NCBI RefSeq assembly: GCF_946478885.1
Contig: NZ_CAMLDX010000080.1
Location: 1 to 15,308 of the forward strand
Length of the DNA: 15,308 nucleotides
From: an uncultured Bacillus sp.
GTDB taxonomy: Bacteria; Bacillota; Bacilli; Bacillales_B; DSM-18226
Reading direction: 5' to 3'
Shown here: positions 1 to 7,191 of the stretch, one piece after another
How the letters are laid out: each line of letters starts with the position of its first letter
Position numbering within the stretch: the first letter of the stretch is position 1
The notes under the pieces: model-generated
Databases searched by the model: none
What the model saw: only the letters and a program-made list of their open reading frames with translations
What the model was told of the DNA's origin: nothing
Translations under genes and position numbers: made by a program

Positions 1-233
1 AACGTATTCAGGTTTTTGAAGGTGTTGTTATTAAGCGTCGTGGTGGTGGAATCAGTGAAACTTTCACAGTTCGTAAAGTTTCCTATGGAGTAGGCGTTGA
101 ACGTACTTTCCCGCTTCACACACCAAAAATTGCGAAGCTTGAAGTTATCCGCCGCGGTAAAGTACGCCGTGCGAAACTTTATTATCTGCGTAATCTGCGT
201 GGTAAAAAAGCTCGTATCAAAGAAATTCGATAA
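1..233 (+). CDS. rplS: 50S ribosomal protein L19, C-terminal part (5' end outside window)
   Basis: The reading frame opens before the window; the first whole codon is at base 3 and the TAA stop is at 231-233, giving the last 76 residues of a protein usually about 115 long. The visible part carries the basic L19 signature: [20 protein letters not shown], then [11 protein letters not shown], and a lysine/arginine-rich tail ending [12 protein letters not shown]19 is a 50S protein located near the 30S-50S interface. A strong terminator follows 9 bases after the stop, so this is the end of the rplS transcript. A 73-codon frame overlapping it from 97 is a shadow in another frame with no ribosome binding site. 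Confidence 0.97.
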   Translation, partial: RIQVFEGVVIKRRGGGISETFTVRKVSYGVGVERTFPLHTPKIAKLEVIRRGKVRRAKLYYLRNLRGKKARIKEIR

Positions 234-242
234 AAGAGTTGA

Positions 243-274
243 AAAGGGAGCTTGGTTGACAGGCTCCTTTTTTT
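243..274 (+). terminator. Rho-independent terminator of rplS
   Basis: A 9-bp stem pairs 243-251 (AAAGGGAGC) with 263-271 (GCTCCTTTT, one G-T wobble). The loop is 11 nt, and a run of seven T at 268-274 forms the 3' side and tail. It sits 9 bases after the rplS stop and separates rplS from lepB. Confidence 0.93.
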
Positions 275-356
275 GCTTCATTCTAATATCAATATATATT
301 CTTTATAAATTAATGTAAAATATCCTATATAAAATACGTTTTTTCATTTGTTTATA

Positions 357-385
357 CTTCTTTTTCAGAACGGATCGACTATAAT
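357..385 (+). promoter_or_regulatory. Candidate sigma-A promoter of lepB-rbgA
   Basis: A perfect -10 hexamer TATAAT lies at 380-385, with a predicted start point near 392, about 20 bases before the GTG start of lepB. The -35 region at the correct spacing (around 357-362, CTTCTT) is poor, so the call rests on the -10 box and on its place between the rplS terminator and lepB. Confidence 0.5.
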
Positions 386-411
386 TACCTGAGAATGGCA
401 GGGGAATATGA

Positions 412-942
412 GTGGCAAAGAAAAAAAATGAATTATGGGAATGGATAAAAGCGCTTGGCATTGCCATTTTATTAGCTATTGTGATTCGCTATTTTTTATT
501 TGCACCAATTGTTGTAGATGGGCTGTCTATGATGCCAACGCTGCATGACCAAGATAGAATGATTGTCAATAAATTTAGTTACATAATCGGCGAACCTGAG
601 CGCTTTGATATTATCGTCTTTCATGCACCTGAAAACAAGGATTACATCAAAAGGGTGATCGGCCTCCCTGGTGATACCATTGAATATAAGGATGATACGC
701 TTTATGTAAATGGAAAGGCATATAAAGAAGAATATCTTGATGGTAATAAACGGGAAGTGGTGGATGGACCGCTGACAGAACCGTTAAAAATTACGGTTCC
801 GAAAGGGGAGCTTTTTGTTATGGGAGATAATCGCCGCTTCAGTAAAGACAGCCGTCATATAGGCACCATTCCGATGGAAAAGGTACTGGGAAAAACAAGC
901 GTTATTTATTGGCCGCTAGAGGATGTACGAATGATAAAGTAA
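412..942 (+). CDS. lepB: Type I signal peptidase (SipS/LepB family)
   Basis: Membrane-anchored serine protease that removes signal peptides from exported preproteins on the outer face of the cytoplasmic membrane. At 176 residues it has the usual size of Gram-positive P-type enzymes. A charged N-terminus (MAKKK) is followed by one membrane segment at about residues 12-32. Box B is DGLSMMPTL with catalytic Ser39; box D is YIKRVIGLPGDTIE with general-base Lys80; box E is GDNRRFSKDSR at 138-148. The start is GTG at 412, with CAGGGGAA six bases upstream; an ATG at 408 is in another frame and closes after seven codons. rbgA begins 22 bases downstream with its own ribosome binding site and no terminator between, so the two are probably co-transcribed. 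B. subtilis lacks a signal peptidase gene at this place, but several other Bacillus lineages have one. Confidence 0.95.
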   Translation: MAKKKNELWEWIKALGIAILLAIVIRYFLFAPIVVDGLSMMPTLHDQDRMIVNKFSYIIGEPERFDIIVFHAPENKDYIKRVIGLPGDTIEYKDDTLYVNGKAYKEEYLDGNKREVVDGPLTEPLKITVPKGELFVMGDNRRFSKDSRHIGTIPMEKVLGKTSVIYWPLEDVRMIK

Positions 943-964
943 AGTTAGTTGGAGGTTTTAGCTC

Positions 965-1852
965 TTGACAATCCAATGGTTTCCAGGGCATATGGCAAAG
1001 GCCCGAAGACAGGTTTCAGAAAAGCTTAAATTAATAGATATTGTTTTTGAATTGGTGGATGCGCGCATCCCGTTATCATCACGCAATCCGATGATTGATG
1101 AAATTATTCAGCATAAGCCAAGGCTTGTCTTGCTAAATAAGGCGGATATGGCGGATAAAATGATTACGAAGGAATGGATTGAGTACTTTAAGGAAAAAGG
1201 GATAAAAGCCTTGGCGATTAATTCGCATGCAGGGACAGGAATGAAGGAAATTGTATCGGCCTCACAAGAGATACTAAAAGAAAAATTCGATCGCATGAAG
1301 GCCAAGGGAGTAAAGCCGCGGGCTATCAGAGCGATGATCGTAGGGATTCCGAATGTTGGAAAATCGACCCTGATTAATCGGCTGGCTAAAAAAAATATTG
1401 CCAAAACAGGCAATACACCAGGTGTAACAAAAGCACAGCAATGGATCAAGGTTGGCAAAGACCTTGAATTATTGGATACTCCCGGGATACTGTGGCCTAA
1501 ATTTGAGGATCAAGAGACAGGGCTGAAGCTTGCCCTGACAGGGGCGATAAAAGATGCTGTCTTGAACTTACAGGATGTCGCAATATATGGCTTAAAGTTT
1601 CTTGAAGTGGGTTATCCGGAAAGATTGAAGGAACGTTTTCAGTTGGATTATTTTCCAGAGGATATTGCGGAATTTTTTGCTCAGATTGGTGAAAAACGCG
1701 GCTGTTTAATGGGCAAGGGAGAAATTGACTATGATAAGGTGACAGAACTGATCATCCGCGAAATCCGTACGGAGAAATTGGGCGCGCTCTCCTTTGAAAG
1801 GCCAGGTCATCTCTCTAATTTGCCTGATGCTGAAATGAACCATGCTGACTGA
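965..1852 (+). CDS. rbgA: Ribosome biogenesis GTPase RbgA (YlqF)
   Basis: Essential GTPase in B. subtilis for late 50S subunit assembly, needed for correct incorporation of proteins such as L16. The protein is 295 residues and shows the circularly permuted GTPase order: G4 NKAD at 58-61 comes before G1 GIPNVGKS at 127-134, the G2 threonine in TPGVT (Thr155) and G3 DTPG at 171-174. The N-terminus WFPGHMAKA contains His9, the residue implicated in GTP hydrolysis in the B. subtilis protein. The C-terminal domain (about 190-280) matches the RNA-binding part of the family; the last dozen or so residues extend beyond the B. subtilis protein. The start is TTG at 965, nine bases after GGAGG at 951-955, and it gives the conserved N-terminus [11 protein letters not shown] strong terminator follows the stop. 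Confidence 0.96.
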   Translation: MTIQWFPGHMAKARRQVSEKLKLIDIVFELVDARIPLSSRNPMIDEIIQHKPRLVLLNKADMADKMITKEWIEYFKEKGIKALAINSHAGTGMKEIVSASQEILKEKFDRMKAKGVKPRAIRAMIVGIPNVGKSTLINRLAKKNIAKTGNTPGVTKAQQWIKVGKDLELLDTPGILWPKFEDQETGLKLALTGAIKDAVLNLQDVAIYGLKFLEVGYPERLKERFQLDYFPEDIAEFFAQIGEKRGCLMGKGEIDYDKVTELIIREIRTEKLGALSFERPGHLSNLPDAEMNHAD

Positions 1853-1868
1853 TCTTGCCAGCAGGATC

Positions 1869-1903
1869 ATAAGACTTTTCATAGACGAAAGGTCTTATTT
1901 TTT
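1869..1903 (+). terminator. Rho-independent terminator after rbgA
   Basis: A 12-bp stem pairs ATAAGACTTTTC (1869-1880) with GAAAGGTCTTAT (1887-1898), with one T-G wobble and a 6-nt loop, followed by a run of T through 1903. It lies 17 bases after the rbgA stop. rnhB starts only 30 bases further on, so rnhB is expressed either by read-through or from a promoter I do not see. Confidence 0.93.
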
Positions 1904-1933
1904 ATTGATGATGGAAAAAAGGAGGTTTTATGA

Positions 1934-2698
1934 TTGAAATGGACAATTAAGGAAGTTGAAGAGACACTATCTACCATTGATAGTCAAGCAGATCCGTTTA
2001 TCGAGGAGCTTGTATTGGATGAACGAAAAGGGGTTCAAAGGCTTCTGAATAGATGGATACATAAACAGGAACAAATAAAATTAAAACATGAAAAGTTCAT
2101 GAAAATGACGTTCTATGAACGTACATATTATACACAAGGCTACCAGTATATTGCCGGGATTGATGAAGTCGGCAGAGGACCACTTGCAGGACCTGTAGTC
2201 GCTGCTGCGGTGATCCTGCCTAAGAGCTTTTATTTGCCTGGAATTGATGATTCCAAAAAATTAACAGTGAGTGTAAGGGAAGAATTATTTGCTGAAATTG
2301 AGAATAAAGCGGAAGCAATCGGTATTGGCATCATCGCTCATGAGGAAATCGACAGGATCAATATCTTGGAAGCAGCAAAGAAGGCAATGATGGCAGCTGT
2401 TCTTCAGCTACAGCAAAAGCCGGACTTTCTGCTCATTGATGCAGTGAAACTGCAAATTCCATATCCGTATGAGTCCATTATAAAGGGAGATAGCCTCAGT
2501 GTATCGATTGCTGCAGCGTCCATCATAGCGAAGGTTACCCGAGACAGGATCATGAAAGATTATGATGAAATATATCCACAGTATGGCTTTGCTCACAATG
2601 CAGGATACGGGACAAAAGAGCATCTTGAAGCCCTTGCTAAATATGGAACGACCCCGATACATAGAAAAAGCTTTGCTCCTGTAAAGGATTACGTTTAG
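1934..2698 (+). CDS. rnhB: Ribonuclease HII
   Basis: Endonuclease that nicks the RNA strand of RNA-DNA hybrids and cuts 5' of single ribonucleotides in DNA. At 254 residues it has the Bacillus-type N-terminal extension of about 70 residues before the catalytic domain. The catalytic DEDD set is visible: Asp77 and Glu78 in GIDEVGRGPLAGPVV, Asp169 in LLIDAV, and Asp204 in AKVTRDR. The GYGTKEH and HRKSFAP motifs near the C-terminus are typical of the family. The start is TTG at 1934, eight bases after GGAGG (1921-1925); its N-terminus MKWTIKEVEETL aligns with the start of B. subtilis RnhB. An ATG at 1930 is out of frame and runs into a stop after six codons. A terminator separates the gene from rbgA. 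Confidence 0.95.
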   Translation: MKWTIKEVEETLSTIDSQADPFIEELVLDERKGVQRLLNRWIHKQEQIKLKHEKFMKMTFYERTYYTQGYQYIAGIDEVGRGPLAGPVVAAAVILPKSFYLPGIDDSKKLTVSVREELFAEIENKAEAIGIGIIAHEEIDRINILEAAKKAMMAAVLQLQQKPDFLLIDAVKLQIPYPYESIIKGDSLSVSIAAASIIAKVTRDRIMKDYDEIYPQYGFAHNAGYGTKEHLEALAKYGTTPIHRKSFAPVKDYV

Positions 2699-3151
2699 AT
2701 AAGGATTGTATATAACTTAGAAGTTCTGTCTGCTGAAAAAGCTAGACCAATGGTAGCGGTGGGAAAGAGGCTGTCCCAAAGGTAAAGAGGTCAGACGCCA
2801 CACAAGTATCACTGTGCATTAATCTGCATTGGACATAGAGTAATTGGATGTCTGACACCTAGACGCGAAATAAAGTGCTCCATGAAGGGCTATGGGCATA
2901 TTCATAAGATTTTGCTGAGAAAATGAATAAAAATAAAGATGAACAATCCTTTCTGTTGGCAAAAAGTCTAGAATCCGTATGGTGATAGAATAATGAGCTG
3001 ATTTAAGGTGCTTATCGTAGGGGTTTAATAAAAAAATATTATGAGAAAAAGGACATGCTATGATTCAATAAAAGTAGGAGAATTGGATTCTTTTTGATAT
3101 GATTAGAGTAATACCTGACGCTTAAGCTAGACAAATGAAGGTGAAACAAAG
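2699..3151. other. 453-bp gene-free region between rnhB and ylqG
   Basis: No frame here has both a ribosome binding site and family-like sequence. It contains GAGGCTGTCCCAAA at 2767-2780, which resembles terminal sequences of Bacillus insertion sequences, and a REP-like inverted repeat at 2787-2860. I see no convincing terminator for rnhB and no good sigma-A or sigma-D promoter for ylqG. The usual spacer here is short in related genomes, so at least part of this DNA may be an old insertion; that is an inference. Confidence 0.6.
2787..2860. repeat. REP-like inverted repeat (possible MITE or REPIN)
   Basis: The left copy GAGGTCAGACGCC (2787-2799) and the right copy GATGTCTGACACCT (2847-2860) share a perfect 7-bp inverted repeat, GTCAGAC (2790-2796) against GTCTGAC (2850-2856), 53 bases apart. 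Each half is also close to the palindrome GGTGTC-W-GACACC, a repeat type I recall as common between genes in Bacillaceae. The two-copies-facing-each-other layout is that of a REPIN or small MITE. The assignment is inferred from the pattern, since only one element is present in this window. Confidence 0.45.
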
Positions 3152-4510
3152 ATGTATGCAAATCTCATAAATCATATATTAAAAGAAGGTTTTCCCACGC
3201 CTATAAAAGCACTTTCCTTCCATCCGGGACAGATCATCTCAGGAAAAGTAATAAAGCTATTTCCCGATAATATTGCAACCTTGCAAGCAGGGACACAGAA
3301 AATAGTCGCTCAATTGGAGGCGCCATTAGAGGCCGGAAAAGCATACTGGTTCCAAGTATTGCCGGGTGAGGGAAAACCACGCTTAAGAGTTCTTGTAAAT
3401 GCAGCAGATCCTAGGCAAAATGATATCCCCCTTACGGCACTATTAAAGCAGCTATCGCTGCCTTTAACAGAAGAAAATCAAGCTTTTATCCATTTCTTAC
3501 TCAAGGAACAGCTTCCCGTCAATAAGGAGATTTTTCAGCTCGCTGGTGAATTTCAAAAATGCAGCACGGTTACATCTTCTGTAGCAGAAGCTATAAATCT
3601 ACTACTGCAAAAAGGGATACCCTTAACAAAATCTTCATTTCAGGCTATACTAAGTGCACTTAATAATGAAACCTTTACGCAATTATTGGAAAACTTGAGC
3701 AGCCTTTTAAAGCAACAAGCCCTACAAGAAGATGGAAAGAAACTGCTGGGTTTTTTGCAAAATATGTACAGACGAGGTTCTGATCGCTCTGATATTCTTA
3801 GCGGGCAAATGAATAACGGTAATGCAACAGGTCCATTTGTGCTTAATATCGGACAGAACTTAAGTGACGGTTCTATGATTGTTCGGAATGTAAAAGGAAT
3901 AATCCAGCATACGGGGCTGACATATGAACAGGATTTTGTACAATTTTTAAAGCATCCGCACGTAGAACAGGAAATGAATCGGGAAGCCTTCAAGCCTCTG
4001 CTACTTGATTTTCTTAAAGAGGAACCGACAGGAGCCGTGAAGGAAGCGGCTGAAAAAGTTTTGAACAAGATAACAGGGATTCAGCTTTTAGGGCAGGATT
4101 CAGGTCCGATTCAGCAAATTGCACTCCAGCTGCCAATCATGCTTGGACAAAAAGCGGTTGATTTAATTATGCAATGGAGCGGGAAAAAACAAGAGAACGG
4201 ACAAATTGATCCTGCTTATTGCCGAGTACTTTTTTACATCGAATTGGAGCATTTGCAGGAAACGATTGTCGATATGCAGGTACAAAACCGGGTTATCAGG
4301 CTTCGGGTAATCAATGAACATGAAGAGTTGAAGGATCTGGCTGTTCCTTTTATCGAAGGATTAAAGGAAAATCTACAAACGATGAACTTTACTCTTTCAG
4401 CCATTCAGTTTACTCGCCCGAAAGAGGATGTATCCAAACATGGCGAAAAGCAGTATGGTGCAGCTATATTCGATACAAGCTGCTATTCAGGAGTGGATAT
4501 CAAGATATGA
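3152..4510 (+). CDS. ylqG: YlqG, FliK-like protein of unknown role
   Basis: Identified by position between rnhB and ylqH and by its overall form; the 452-residue protein has no established function that I know of. Residues about 15-85 hold a segment that looks beta-rich (HPGQIISGKVIKLFPDNIAT, then KAYWFQVLPGEG), of the kind seen in Bacillus hook-length-control-like proteins. The middle is helical and poorly conserved. The C-terminus (about 350-430), with FYIELEHLQETIVDMQVQN and a following pattern of alternating hydrophobic residues, resembles the FliK C-terminal domain that contacts FlhB. There is no signal peptide or membrane segment. The start is ATG at 3152, seven bases after AAGGTGA (3138-3144). 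Its stop overlaps the start of ylqH by four bases (ATGA), indicating translational coupling. FliK relatedness is inferred from pattern only. Confidence 0.75.
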   Translation: MYANLINHILKEGFPTPIKALSFHPGQIISGKVIKLFPDNIATLQAGTQKIVAQLEAPLEAGKAYWFQVLPGEGKPRLRVLVNAADPRQNDIPLTALLKQLSLPLTEENQAFIHFLLKEQLPVNKEIFQLAGEFQKCSTVTSSVAEAINLLLQKGIPLTKSSFQAILSALNNETFTQLLENLSSLLKQQALQEDGKKLLGFLQNMYRRGSDRSDILSGQMNNGNATGPFVLNIGQNLSDGSMIVRNVKGIIQHTGLTYEQDFVQFLKHPHVEQEMNREAFKPLLLDFLKEEPTGAVKEAAEKVLNKITGIQLLGQDSGPIQQIALQLPIMLGQKAVDLIMQWSGKKQENGQIDPAYCRVLFYIELEHLQETIVDMQVQNRVIRLRVINEHEELKDLAVPFIEGLKENLQTMNFTLSAIQFTRPKEDVSKHGEKQYGAAIFDTSCYSGVDIKI

Positions 4511-4812
4511 TGGATAAACAAGAGCAGAGAAAAGCAGCCGTTGCCCTGAGCTATAATGAACAGGCAGCAACTGCTCCAGCCGTTGTAGCAAAAGGGAAAG
4601 GCTTGATTGCTGAAAAAATTATTGCACAAGCAAAGGAACATCAAGTACCCATACAGGAGGATCCATCCTTAGTAGAGTTGCTTGGAAAATTGAATATCAA
4701 CGAGAAAATTCCGGAAGAATTATATCTGGCAGTTGCTGAAGTATTTTCCTTTATTTACCGTACAGATAGAGAGGCAATCAATCTTAATAAAAAATTTAAA
4801 AAATTCAATTGA
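4507..4812 (+). CDS. ylqH: FlhB C-terminal-domain-like protein (YlqH/FhlB type)
   Basis: A 101-residue protein matching the cytoplasmic C-terminal domain of the flagellar export gatekeeper FlhB. Residues 10-60 (AAVALSYNE, then APAVVAKGKGLIAEKI, then AKEHQVPIQEDPSLVELL) follow the FlhB pattern of KAVALxYDP, APVVVAKGxGxxA and VPIxEDPxLAxxLY. It lacks the four-helix membrane domain of FlhB and the NPTH autocleavage motif: the sequence begins just where the cleaved fragment would. ATG codons at 4507 and 4510 are in frame; 4507 overlaps the ylqG stop (ATGA), and AGGAG at 4489-4493 is somewhat distant. Pairing with a FliK-like partner suggests a role in switching or tuning export specificity, but no function has been shown that I know of. 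Confidence 0.85.
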   Translation: MMDKQEQRKAAVALSYNEQAATAPAVVAKGKGLIAEKIIAQAKEHQVPIQEDPSLVELLGKLNINEKIPEELYLAVAEVFSFIYRTDREAINLNKKFKKFN

Positions 4813-4818
4813 ATTTTT
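4799..4818. repeat. 20-bp perfect palindrome across the ylqH stop
   Basis: AAAAATTC-AATT-GAATTTTT is its own reverse complement and spans the TGA stop at 4810-4812. As RNA it can form an 8-bp AT-rich stem with a 4-nt loop ending in five U. It might act as a weak two-way terminator, or be a chance result of AT-rich DNA. Confidence 0.5.
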
Positions 4819-4839
4819 AGTCTAAGTACTATTTTTAAT

Positions 4840-4872
4840 GTTAGAATATTAAAAAAACAATCTAACTTTTTA
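4840..4872 (+). terminator. Weak candidate terminator of ylqGH
   Basis: GTTAGA (4840-4845) pairs with TCTAAC (4861-4866) across a 15-nt A-rich loop, followed directly by TTTTT. The stem is only 6 bp, so efficiency would be modest. Its position between ylqH and the sucC promoter fits a transcript end. Confidence 0.4.
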
Positions 4873-4883
4873 ATTCATTATAG

Positions 4884-4912
4884 TAGACAAGTATCATAAC
4901 ATTATATAAAAT
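4884..4912 (+). promoter_or_regulatory. Sigma-A promoter of sucCD
   Basis: The -35 hexamer TAGACA (4884-4889; 5 of 6 to TTGACA) and the -10 hexamer TAAAAT (4907-4912; 5 of 6 to TATAAT) are separated by exactly 17 bases. The predicted start point is near 4919, leaving a leader of about 107 nt before sucC. Confidence 0.65.
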
Positions 4913-4925
4913 GAAAGCGCAGTGT
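4911..4925 (+). promoter_or_regulatory. Candidate CcpA (cre) site over the sucCD start point
   Basis: ATGAAAGCGCAGTGT matches the Bacillus cre consensus WTGNAANCGNWNNCW at all specified positions but one (G at the next-to-last base instead of C). It touches the -10 box and covers the predicted start point, where bound CcpA would block transcription. Carbon repression of this TCA-cycle operon is biologically sensible. Confidence 0.45.
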
Positions 4926-5025
4926 ATTTTTACTTTAAATAATAGTAAAAAAATTCTGGTTAAGGATGCATTATGCTATTTTAAGTTATATGTATTCTGA
5001 TTAGGCAAGATTAGGAGGATGGGAA

Positions 5026-6186
5026 ATGAATATTCACGAGTACCAGGGAAAAGAAATCCTCAGAAAATATGGGGTAGCGGTACCAAATGGCAAGGTTGCT
5101 TTTACAGTGGATGAAGCTGTTGAAGCAGCAAAAGAATTAGGAACGAATGTTTGTGTTGTGAAAGCGCAAATACACGCTGGTGGACGCGGAAAAGCAGGCG
5201 GAGTAAAAGTTGCGAAAAACTTGGATGAAGTCCGTACATATGCGAATGAAATTCTTGGTAAAACGCTAGTGACACATCAAACAGGTCCAGAAGGAAAAGA
5301 AGTTAAACGTTTGTTAATTGAAGAAGGCTGCGACATTAAAAAAGAATATTATGTCGGCCTTGTATTAGACCGGGCAACATCTCGTGTTGTATTAATGGCT
5401 TCTGAAGAAGGCGGAACGGAAATCGAAGAGGTAGCAGCGAAAACACCGGAGAAAATATTTAAAGAAGAGATTGATCCGGTTCTTGGATTAATGCCATATC
5501 AGGCACGCAGAATTGCTTTTAATATTAATATCCCGCATGAGTTAGTAAACCAAGCTGTTAAGTTTATGATGGGGCTTTACAATGCCTACATAGATAAAGA
5601 TTGCTCTATAGCTGAAATCAATCCTCTTGTTATCACAGGCGATGGCAAGGTTATGGCATTGGATGCGAAGTTAAATTTTGATGCCAATGCTTTATATCGT
5701 CAGAAGGATATTTTAGAATACCGCGATTTAGAAGAAGAAGATCCAAAAGAAATCGAAGCATCAAAATATGATTTAAGCTATGTAGCATTAGACGGAAATA
5801 TCGGTTGTATGGTTAATGGTGCCGGTTTGGCAATGTCTACAATGGACATTATCAAGTATTATGGCGGTGAACCGGCTAACTTCCTTGATGTCGGCGGCGG
5901 CGCTACAGCTGAAAAAGTAACGGAAGCATTCAAGATTATCCTTGCTGATCCAAACGTAAAAGGTATTTTTGTTAATATCTTTGGCGGCATTATGAAATGT
6001 GATGTTATTGCATCAGGTGTTGTGGAAGCTGCAAAGCAGGTAGGTCTGCAGATTCCTCTTGTTGTCCGTTTGGAGGGAACAAATGTTGATTTGGGCAAAC
6101 AAATTTTACGAGATTCAGGTTTAAATCTTGTTGCAGCGGAATCCATGGCTGATGGCGCCCAAAAAATTGTTTCATTGGTGAAATAA
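5026..6186 (+). CDS. sucC: Succinyl-CoA synthetase (ADP-forming), beta subunit
   Basis: Beta subunit of the TCA-cycle enzyme that converts succinyl-CoA, phosphate and a nucleoside diphosphate to succinate, CoA and a triphosphate. At 386 residues it is close to the family length (388 in E. coli). The N-terminal ATP-grasp fold has Lys46 in [10 protein letters not shown] and the glycine-rich loop GGRGKAGG at 52-59. Mg-nucleotide ligands sit in AEINPLV (Glu197, Asn199) and ALDAK (Asp213), at E. coli positions 199 and 213. The C-terminal CoA-ligase half (from about 250) carries [18 protein letters not shown] and [13 protein letters not shown]. The start is ATG at 5026, seven bases after AGGAGG (5013-5018). 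sucD begins 15 bases after the stop. Confidence 0.97.
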   Translation: MNIHEYQGKEILRKYGVAVPNGKVAFTVDEAVEAAKELGTNVCVVKAQIHAGGRGKAGGVKVAKNLDEVRTYANEILGKTLVTHQTGPEGKEVKRLLIEEGCDIKKEYYVGLVLDRATSRVVLMASEEGGTEIEEVAAKTPEKIFKEEIDPVLGLMPYQARRIAFNINIPHELVNQAVKFMMGLYNAYIDKDCSIAEINPLVITGDGKVMALDAKLNFDANALYRQKDILEYRDLEEEDPKEIEASKYDLSYVALDGNIGCMVNGAGLAMSTMDIIKYYGGEPANFLDVGGGATAEKVTEAFKIILADPNVKGIFVNIFGGIMKCDVIASGVVEAAKQVGLQIPLVVRLEGTNVDLGKQILRDSGLNLVAAESMADGAQKIVSLVK

Positions 6187-6201
6187 GAAAGGAGAATCAT
6201 T

Positions 6202-7104
6202 GTGAGCGTATTTATTAATCAAGAAACAAAAGTAATCGTTCAAGGGATCACCGGTTCAACGGCCCTTTTCCATACAAAACAAATGTTAGAATATGGTACG
6301 AAAATTGTCGGAGGTACTTCTCCGGGTAAAGGCGGACAAGAGGTAGAGGGCGTTCCTGTATTTAACACTGTTAAAGAAGCAGTGGAAGCTACCGGAGCGA
6401 ATGCGTCTGTTATTTATGTTCCTGCCCCATTTGCAGCGGATGCGATTGTTGAAGCGGTAGATGCAGAATTAGAATTAGTGATTTGTATTACAGAGCATAT
6501 TCCAGTGTTGGATATGGTAAAAGTAAAACGCTATATGAATGGGAAGAAAACCCGTCTTATTGGTCCGAACTGCCCAGGAGTTATTTCTGCAGAAGAATGC
6601 AAGATTGGTATTATGCCAGGATATATCCATAAAAAGGGCCATGTTGGAGTAGTTTCCCGTTCCGGTACTTTAACATATGAAGCGGTTCATCAGCTGACAC
6701 AGGCTGGAATTGGTCAGACAACTGCAGTTGGAATTGGCGGGGACCCTGTCAATGGTACAAACTTTATTGATGTATTAAAAGCATTTAACGAGGACCCTGA
6801 AACCTATGCGGTTATTATGATCGGCGAAATCGGGGGAACTGCTGAAGAAGAAGCCGCTGAGTGGATAAATGCAAATATGACGAAACCTGTTGTTGGCTTT
6901 ATCGGCGGACGTACTGCACCTCCGGGAAAACGCATGGGGCATGCCGGTGCGATTATTTCTGGGGGAAAAGGAACAGCGGACGAAAAGATCCGTGTCATGA
7001 ATGAATGCGGCATTAAAGTAGCAGAAACACCGTCTGTAATGGGTGCTACTTTAATTGAAGTATTAAAAGAAAAAGGACTTTATGAAAAATGTAAAACACA
7101 CTAA
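6202..7104 (+). CDS. sucD: Succinyl-CoA synthetase (ADP-forming), alpha subunit
   Basis: Alpha subunit, which binds CoA and carries the phosphohistidine intermediate; it pairs with SucC. The 300-residue protein begins with a Rossmann-type CoA-binding domain ([14 protein letters not shown] near residue 15, [10 protein letters not shown] near 37). GPNCPG is at 121-126, and the phosphorylated His247 lies in [25 protein letters not shown] (Glu209) is the segment that positions the histidine. The start is GTG at 6202, seven bases after AAAGGAG, and yields the conserved [18 protein letters not shown]. It is the second gene of the sucCD operon, 15 bases after sucC. A long hairpin lies shortly downstream. 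Confidence 0.97.
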   Translation: MSVFINQETKVIVQGITGSTALFHTKQMLEYGTKIVGGTSPGKGGQEVEGVPVFNTVKEAVEATGANASVIYVPAPFAADAIVEAVDAELELVICITEHIPVLDMVKVKRYMNGKKTRLIGPNCPGVISAEECKIGIMPGYIHKKGHVGVVSRSGTLTYEAVHQLTQAGIGQTTAVGIGGDPVNGTNFIDVLKAFNEDPETYAVIMIGEIGGTAEEEAAEWINANMTKPVVGFIGGRTAPPGKRMGHAGAIISGGKGTADEKIRVMNECGIKVAETPSVMGATLIEVLKEKGLYEKCKTH

Positions 7105-7116
7105 TCGTCTGTATAA

Positions 7117-7151
7117 GGAGATAGTCTCTCTTGATTAGAGGGGCTATTTCC
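7117..7151 (+). terminator. 15-bp hairpin after sucD, possible terminator or attenuator
   Basis: Bases 7117-7131 pair with 7137-7151 without interruption (15 pairs, three G-T wobbles) around the loop TGATT. The following sequence is TTTCCCATCCCTTTT rather than a clean T run (the first TTT closes the stem), so it is not a textbook intrinsic terminator. It lies 12 bases after the sucD stop and before the C-rich tract leading to dprA. Confidence 0.6.
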
Positions 7152-7191
7152 CATCCCTTTTATCCTTGCTGTCCCCCGCCGTTTCCCCACC
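7147..7191 (+). promoter_or_regulatory. C-rich, G-poor tract before dprA (possible Rho-loading region)
   Basis: These 45 bases contain 22 C, 16 T, 4 G and 3 A, in contrast to the AT-rich intergenic DNA elsewhere in the window. High C and low G in RNA is the property of Rho utilization sites, and the tract follows directly on the hairpin after sucD. This is a composition argument only; part of the tract also lies in a short open frame with a PPP codon run. Confidence 0.3.

Noticed and set aside
97..318. 73-codon frame overlapping rplS and its terminator
   Set aside because: It is in a different frame from the clear L19 sequence, has no ribosome binding site and runs through the terminator hairpin.
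2726..2745. Hairpin TCTGCT/AGCTAGA as the rnhB terminator
   Set aside because: The stem has a bulge and is not followed by a T run.
3111..3121. ATACCTGACGC as another copy of the REP-like motif
   Set aside because: Only a short partial match with no inverted partner.
7150..7188. Four C tracts (G tracts on the minus strand) as a G-quadruplex
   Set aside because: One spacer is 15 bases, too long for a standard G-quadruplex; the C-rich tract is better explained otherwise.
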